From the NCBI GenBank assembly GCA_016927125.1, contig JAFGNG010000257.1, forward strand, positions 1 through 11,693: a DNA stretch of 11,693 nt. The letters run 5' to 3'. The notes beneath the pieces are model-generated. The model searched no databases. It saw only the letters and a list, made by a program, of their open reading frames with translations, and was not told where the DNA came from. A program made the translations under genes and the position numbers. Below, piece by piece: positions 7,358-11,693 of this stretch. Each line of letters starts with the position of its first letter. The first letter of the stretch is position 1. The DNA is from Planctomycetota bacterium. GTDB taxonomy: Bacteria; Planctomycetota; SZUA-567; JAFGNG01.

Positions 7358-7389
7358 ATTTTAAGCCAATAAAAATAAAACTTTGTCAA
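7358..7389 (-). promoter_or_regulatory. Possible promoter of the URO-D-fold gene
   Basis: On the minus strand a perfect TTGACA (7384-7389) is followed by TAAAAT (7358-7363, 5 of 6). The spacer is 20 nt, longer than optimal, and no better -10 is found at 16-18 nt. The -35 is convincing, the pairing is not. Confidence 0.3.
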
Positions 7390-7440
7390 CATCACTATTC
7401 TGAAATCCTTGGTTTTTTAACCAGTTAGTGGATTTATGTA

Positions 7441-7459
7441 AAGTCAAAAAACTTGACTT
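7441..7459. repeat. Inverted repeat over the -35 box (operator candidate)
   Basis: AAGTCAA and TTGACTT are perfect 7-bp inverted arms separated by 5 nt. The right arm contains the -35 hexamer of the promoter of the HEAT-protein gene, so a dimeric regulator bound here would compete with RNA polymerase. The URO-D gene start lies about 125 bp away on the other side, so shared control is possible but not shown. Confidence 0.45.
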
Positions 7460-7481
7460 AATTGGGATAATTGTTTATAAC
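7453..7481 (+). promoter_or_regulatory. Sigma70-like promoter for the exported HEAT-protein gene
   Basis: TTGACT (7453-7458, 5 of 6) and TATAAC (7476-7481, 5 of 6) are separated by exactly 17 nt. The predicted start of transcription is near 7488, about 44 nt before the ATG. The leader carries the strong AGAAGGAG ribosome binding site at 7518-7525, 6 nt from the start. Confidence 0.7.
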
Positions 7482-7531
7482 CCCTTCAATAATTATATCT
7501 GTAGTCCTATAACCCCCAGAAGGAGAGTTTT

Positions 7532-10498
7532 ATGTTTCGTCGTAATCGTTTGTTTTCCCTCATAATTCTCTTGGCCGTTTTGTCAACCGCTCCCGCCGCA
7601 TTTGCGCAGGATGCCGGGGCAGAGCGGATGGAGAAGATGTCAGTCCTTCTCAATGAGTCCATCGACCACTATCATCTCAAGCAGTATACCCAGGCGCGAA
7701 GCAAACTCGATGCGTTGATTCTCCTGGATCCGACAAACGACGAAGCATATCAACTCGCCGAACTGGTTGGCAGCACCATCCTCAGTGAAATGGCTGTAAT
7801 CGTAGATGAAAAGCGCAGCCTGGGTATCGGGCCGGTTGAAATTATCAAACGCGCCCAGCTCCGCAAGAGGATGGAGATGCTGACTCCTGATTACATTGAA
7901 CAGGCGGTCAGGCGTGCGGTCGGTAAGGACAGGGAAGGTTTGCTGCAAACCCGTACGATCGGGCAGTACGCAGTGCCGTACCTGCTGGATTATCTCGAAG
8001 CCGGGAGTCCGCAAGACAAGCGGATTAACGCTACTTATATCCTTTCCAGCCTTGGCCGGGCAGCAGTTTTGCCGTTGTGCGAGGCACTCGCCACCAACGA
8101 TCTGATCCAGCGCCAGAGCATTGTCCAGGCGATCGCGGGGATCCAGCCGGCGAATCCGCGCACCATTGCCCCGCTTAAGAAAATCTGCGAAGGCGAAGCC
8201 ATCACCGTAATCAAGGAATGGGCCGCCCGCAGTCTGAAGAAAACCACGGGGCAGGAGGTTTCAGACCTGCAGAGTGCGGCGGATTATTACTATCTCGAAG
8301 CCAACCGTTATTACCGCGGCGGTTTGGATGTTGAAAAAGACATCGATATGCTTAACGGCGCCCTTTGGCAATGGGACGCCGAAACGCAACAACTTACCAT
8401 GCGCGAAGTCCCGAGCTTTGTCCTGCCGAGCCTGATGGCTGAAAAGATGGCCTTCACGGGCCTGGAAGTCGCCCCCGGGGACGAGCGCTTCACCGTTCTC
8501 CTGGCGAGCCTCTACCTCCAGCAGAAAAAGGAGGTGGATACCCTCTCCTCCGCGCTCGATGTCACCGCCATCATGAGGCCGGACACCGCGGAAGCAACCA
8601 CCACGACGCAGCTCTGGAAGCAGCATATGAATAAAAATATGCGGATCGCCGCTACCCTCGGCCCGCAGAAGATGCTGCGGGTTTTGGATAAGGCCTTGCG
8701 CGACGGCCAGGCGGAAGTCTCCCTCGGCGCCATCGCCTGTTTGGAAAAAATGGGTTCCTGGCATTCCCTCGGGGCCTGGTCCCCGGTGGAAGCGTCCATG
8801 AGTATAGAGGAGCCGGGCCTGGAAGCCGAAGGGCAGGCGGCTCCGGAAATGGCTTTCACGGCTGCCCATCCCCTGGTAACCGCCCTGCATTTTCCTGATC
8901 ACCGCATCCGGATTGCCGCGGCAAACTGCATGGTGCGCACCGGTTATCCCTCCCAGGCCCCGGAATACCAGAACCTGATCCCGGTCCTGGTAGAAGGCCT
9001 GTTGGAAGACGTGCCGCCGATGCTGCTCTTGATCAGCAATGATGTCAAATTCCGCGAACACCTCACCGAAGTCCTGAACAAGCAGGGCATCCAGGTGGTG
9101 ACTGCGCCCAATGGCCGGGAAGGGGTTATCCAGGCTCTGCAATATCCTCCCAAGGATGCCATCTTCATTGACGGCAACCTGGCGGAGTTTTCCTATCTCC
9201 TGGCGCGTCTGCAGATGATGGGCTTGGCCGCCAACAGCCCGCTGCCGCTGACCGTAATCAGCAGCAAGGCCCGGCTGGTACTCTTGACCGAAGCCTTCGA
9301 GGAAGGCGATTATGAGGTTCAGACAATTAGCAATGCCAGCCCGGAGGATCCGAAGCTCTTTAACCAGATCGCTAATTTGAAATACCAGGGCAACAATAAA
9401 ACCGTGGTGATCCTCACCAATGAGAATTTCGAGGAACGCGCCCGCCTCAAACAGATGCTGACCGCCAAGGCGGAGAGCATGCTCAACCCCGGTGCGGGCG
9501 GGCAAGACCTGGATGAAATCATGCGCAAAAGCGGCATGCGCGGCATTGCCAGCGCCTATGTCAATGTCTTCCTGGATGATGACCTCTCCGGCTTTGATGC
9601 CATGCGCACCCTCCTGGACCTGAAGAAGGACCCGCGCAGCCGCCCCGTTCCGGTGGCGATTCTCACGGATGAGAATAACCGCTACCAGCTCCGGGATCGC
9701 TTTGCGGAAATGCTGGAGGACGGCTCTTCTCTGCGCCTGCTGGACGCTGAAACTACGGTAGAAAACCAGGCCAGCGCCATCCAGGAGATGAGCGAAGAAA
9801 ATACCCTGGCATTGAAGAATATCTCCCGCGAGTATGCCCTCAATACCGCGCTCCGGTCGGGTGAAGCCTTGCAGATGTTGGACGTCAGTTTCACCAGCGG
9901 CCTGACCCCGCAGCAGGTTGAGGATCTCAAGGAAGCTCTGCGGATCCGCCCGAATGTGGACGTCCGCAGCCGCATTGCCGAGGTCTTCGGGCATTTCCGC
10001 GTCACCAAGGCCCTGGCCCTGCTGGCGCGCTTTGCCGAAGGCAGTGGCCCCATTCCCCTGCGCGTGGCCTGCCTGAACGCTATTGGCAAGATCGATACCG
10101 CCGCCCAGGAGCATAACCTCAAGCTCGAGCAGCTCGCCAATGATCCCAGTCCTGAGATCCAGGAAGCGGCCGCCATCGCGCTGGGCTTGGAGACGGTCTC
10201 CTATACCCCGCAGAATCAGGCAATCTATAAACTACGCGTAGGTGTTCCCGAAGTTCAAAAACCAATTGACACCGAGGAGCTGACCGAAGAACCGATCGAA
10301 GATACTGAGATCGAGCCGGAGTATTCCACCGCTGTGGAAGCAACCCCGGCCGAATCGGCCGGAGTTACTCCCGCTCCCGAGACGGATGAAGTTACCGCCC
10401 AGCCGGAACCGGAAGACGACGAGGAAGATGCTGATCAAGATGAGCCGGAAGAAGCCGAGGACAAGGCTGGGGAAAATGAAGCGGACATGGGCTGGTAA
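7532..10498 (+). CDS. Exported HEAT-repeat protein with two receiver-like segments and acidic tail
   Basis: A 988-residue protein of unknown function. A classical signal peptide (RRNR, hydrophobic core LFSLIILLAVLSTAPA, AFA|QD cleavage after residue 25) predicts export across the inner membrane; no lipobox or later membrane helix is seen. Residues 35-80 look TPR-like. HEAT/Armadillo-type helical repeats occur at about 145-240, 375-490 and 775-885 (for example VPYLLDYLEAGS, RIAAANCMVRTG, PSPEIQEAAAIALG). Between the second and third sets lie two alpha/beta segments resembling response-regulator receivers. Segment 496-600 has PMLLLISNDVKFREHL, Asp547 in AIFIDG, and VISSK with Lys579. Segment 622-740 has TVVILTNENFEERARL, VFLDDDLSGFDAM and VAILTDEN. 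The C-terminus (908-988) is Pro/Glu/Asp-rich and low complexity. The start is fixed by AGAAGGAG 6 nt upstream. A terminator follows. The role is probably scaffolding or protein binding in the envelope; the receiver assignment is from pattern recognition only. Confidence 0.85.
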   Translation: MFRRNRLFSLIILLAVLSTAPAAFAQDAGAERMEKMSVLLNESIDHYHLKQYTQARSKLDALILLDPTNDEAYQLAELVGSTILSEMAVIVDEKRSLGIGPVEIIKRAQLRKRMEMLTPDYIEQAVRRAVGKDREGLLQTRTIGQYAVPYLLDYLEAGSPQDKRINATYILSSLGRAAVLPLCEALATNDLIQRQSIVQAIAGIQPANPRTIAPLKKICEGEAITVIKEWAARSLKKTTGQEVSDLQSAADYYYLEANRYYRGGLDVEKDIDMLNGALWQWDAETQQLTMREVPSFVLPSLMAEKMAFTGLEVAPGDERFTVLLASLYLQQKKEVDTLSSALDVTAIMRPDTAEATTTTQLWKQHMNKNMRIAATLGPQKMLRVLDKALRDGQAEVSLGAIACLEKMGSWHSLGAWSPVEASMSIEEPGLEAEGQAAPEMAFTAAHPLVTALHFPDHRIRIAAANCMVRTGYPSQAPEYQNLIPVLVEGLLEDVPPMLLLISNDVKFREHLTEVLNKQGIQVVTAPNGREGVIQALQYPPKDAIFIDGNLAEFSYLLARLQMMGLAANSPLPLTVISSKARLVLLTEAFEEGDYEVQTISNASPEDPKLFNQIANLKYQGNNKTVVILTNENFEERARLKQMLTAKAESMLNPGAGGQDLDEIMRKSGMRGIASAYVNVFLDDDLSGFDAMRTLLDLKKDPRSRPVPVAILTDENNRYQLRDRFAEMLEDGSSLRLLDAETTVENQASAIQEMSEENTLALKNISREYALNTALRSGEALQMLDVSFTSGLTPQQVEDLKEALRIRPNVDVRSRIAEVFGHFRVTKALALLARFAEGSGPIPLRVACLNAIGKIDTAAQEHNLKLEQLANDPSPEIQEAAAIALGLETVSYTPQNQAIYKLRVGVPEVQKPIDTEELTEEPIEDTEIEPEYSTAVEATPAESAGVTPAPETDEVTAQPEPEDDEEDADQDEPEEAEDKAGENEADMGW

Positions 10499-10529
10499 GC
10501 CGGTAAGCAACTTATGTTAGCGTGCTCTC

Positions 10530-10573
10530 CGGGGCAGGGCGGTCTCGTAGGCCATTCTGCCCCCCGTTTTTTT
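10530..10573 (+). terminator. Rho-independent terminator after the HEAT-protein gene, at the larC leader
   Basis: GGGGCAG (10531-10537) pairs with CTGCCCC (10557-10563) around a 19-nt loop that can pair further in part. Seven T's follow at 10567-10573. It ends the rightward transcript of the HEAT gene, but it sits just 13 nt before the larC ATG, so it must either be read through or act as an attenuator for larC. Confidence 0.75.
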
Positions 10574-10586
10574 GCTCAGAAAGTAT

Positions 10587-11693
10587 ATGCGGATGAGACA
10601 TCTACATATTGACGCTTCTAACGGCCTGGCCGGGGATATGCTCCTCTCGGCCCTGCTTGATCTTGGCCTGCCGGTCGCAACATTGCTGGAAGCTTTATCA
10701 GCGCTAAAAATTGCTCTCCCGGAGATCACCGCCTCCCGGGTAACCCGCGGCAGCCTTGCCGCGACCTATCTGGAGATTGGCGAAGATGAATCTCATCCTC
10801 ATCATGGCCATGACCCTCACCATCATGGCCCGGCGCGCACCTTGCCGGATATGCTCGATATCTTGGAGAACTCCAGTCTGCCGGAACCGGTCTGCAAGCG
10901 CGCGGCCTCTGTCTTCAGGCGTCTGGCCGAGGTTGAGGCAGCGATCCACAACCAGCCGGTTGAGGGAGTCCATTTCCACGAAGTGTCAGGGATTGACACC
11001 ATCATTGATGTCATCGGGGTTTGCGCCCTCCTTGACGTCTGGGGGGTTGAGAGCGTCTCCGCCTCCCCGGTAACAGTCGGCACCGGCTCGGTGGAATGCG
11101 CGCACGGCCGCCTTCCCCTGCCAGCCCCGGCCACCGCCGCGCTTCTCAAGGGCATTCCCATCCGCCAGGAGGATACTGGCTGTGAAATGACCACACCCAC
11201 CGGCGCGGCCCTGGTTGCATCGCTGGCGCAGCGCTTCGGGGCCATGCCGGCGATGCTGGTCGAAGCCATTGGCTACGGCGCTGGCAAGCGGGATCTCCCG
11301 GGACGGAGCAACACCGTGCGCCTCTTCCTCGGGGAATGCCACGCCTGCCAGGAAGGCTCGGAACGGGATACCGTGGTGCAACTCACCTGTAATCTCGATG
11401 ACCTGACCGGCGAAGCCGCTGGCTATGTCATTGAACGCCTGCTCGGTGCCGGCGCGTTGGATGCTGTCGTAGCCCCGATCATTATGAAAAAGGGGCGGCC
11501 CGGTCTACAGCTCACGGTTTTATGCGGCACTAAAAATCGTTCGATAATAACCGATATTATCTTTACTGAAACCAGCACCTTCGGTTTGCGGGTGCAGAAT
11601 ATTGAACGCGAAATCCTGCAACGTGAAATTATTGAGGTAGAGGTTGCGGGCATTCCCGTGGAGGTAAAGGTTGGCAGGAGGGGGGGGCAGGTC
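10587..11693 (+). CDS. larC: Nickel-pincer cofactor biosynthesis protein LarC (3' end beyond window)
   Basis: LarC inserts nickel, in a CTP-dependent step, into the pincer nucleotide made by LarB and LarE, giving the NPN cofactor of lactate racemase and related enzymes. The frame is open for 369 codons to the right edge, with probably only a few dozen residues missing. Family signatures are HLHIDASNGLAGDMLLSALL (5-24), a His-rich metal-binding stretch (70-80, HPHHGHDPHHH), EGVHFHEVSGIDTIIDVIG (126-144), the TPTGAAL motif (203-209), NLDDLTGE (269-276) and MKKGRPG (300-306). The N- and C-terminal halves, which are separate frames joined by programmed frameshifting in Lactobacillus plantarum, are continuous here. 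The start is uncertain: ATG at 10587 or the second in-frame ATG at 10593, which is better spaced from the weak AGAAAG at 10578-10583. No larB, larE or larA is in the window. An 8-G run lies at 11680-11687 near the right edge. Confidence 0.93.
   Translation, partial: MRMRHLHIDASNGLAGDMLLSALLDLGLPVATLLEALSALKIALPEITASRVTRGSLAATYLEIGEDESHPHHGHDPHHHGPARTLPDMLDILENSSLPEPVCKRAASVFRRLAEVEAAIHNQPVEGVHFHEVSGIDTIIDVIGVCALLDVWGVESVSASPVTVGTGSVECAHGRLPLPAPATAALLKGIPIRQEDTGCEMTTPTGAALVASLAQRFGAMPAMLVEAIGYGAGKRDLPGRSNTVRLFLGECHACQEGSERDTVVQLTCNLDDLTGEAAGYVIERLLGAGALDAVVAPIIMKKGRPGLQLTVLCGTKNRSIITDIIFTETSTFGLRVQNIEREILQREIIEVEVAGIPVEVKVGRRGGQV

Noticed and set aside
7410..7423. TGGTT-TTTT-AACCA small hairpin in the divergent intergenic region
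   Set aside because: The stem is 5 bp and AT-rich, and it is not followed by a T-run, so it is probably chance.
8261..10114. 617-codon open frame on the minus strand inside the HEAT-protein gene
   Set aside because: Length alone is impressive, but the opposite strand has a signal peptide, a strong ribosome binding site, a promoter and recognisable repeats. This frame shows no domain and is His/Gly/Gln-rich, as expected for an antisense shadow.
10823..11381. Minus-strand frames of 130-150 codons within larC
   Set aside because: They overlap a continuous, motif-rich LarC frame and have no independent support.
1..11693. CRISPR arrays, tRNA/rRNA genes, insertion sequences, toxin-antitoxin or phage modules
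   Set aside because: None was visible on reading both strands: no regularly spaced repeats, no tRNA-like cloverleaf, no transposase motifs and no terminal inverted repeats.

Overview
The window looks like chromosomal DNA from a Gram-negative-type bacterium with moderately GC-rich genes and AT-rich intergenic gaps. It carries no rRNA, tRNA, CRISPR array, transposase, phage gene or integration site that I can see. The gene mix is a PTS enzyme I, a transmembrane FHA-Ser/Thr kinase, a URO-D-fold protein, a large exported HEAT-repeat protein, PdxB and LarC. I infer an anaerobic or facultative lineage of the PVC/Lentisphaerae/Omnitrophota kind. That placement rests on gene content only, not on a search.

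Layout: the left arm reads leftward. It holds the start of an unrecognised gene (52 to the window edge), then ptsI (1919 to 174) with its own sigma70-like promoter and a leader of about 100 nt, and then a membrane-anchored FHA-Ser/Thr kinase (4694 to 2142). A 266-bp divergent region separates the kinase from pdxB, which reads rightward (4961 to 6196). pdxB converges on a URO-D-fold gene (7317 to 6247). The terminator of the URO-D gene overlaps the pdxB stop codon. A second divergent region (7318-7531) carries a strong rightward promoter with an inverted repeat over its -35 box. That promoter drives a 988-residue exported HEAT-repeat protein (7532-10498). An intrinsic terminator follows, and only 13 nt after its T-run begins larC, which runs off the right edge.

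Functionally there are three threads. The first is phosphoryl signalling and transfer: EI of the PTS, and a kinase with a cytoplasmic FHA and kinase module plus about 410 residues on the far side of the membrane. The second is cofactor metabolism: PdxB for pyridoxal phosphate and LarC for the nickel-pincer nucleotide. The third is the exported HEAT protein. Its middle contains two receiver-like alpha/beta segments, which is surprising for a protein with a signal peptide. No operon ties these threads together, since most genes have their own promoter or terminator, so I do not claim they form one pathway. The HEAT/receiver protein is the least ordinary item.

Two start corrections matter. The kinase starts at a GTG (4694) behind AGGAG and a well-formed promoter, not at the far upstream ATG (4802). 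pdxB starts at a GTG (4961) behind GGAGG, not at an upstream TTG.
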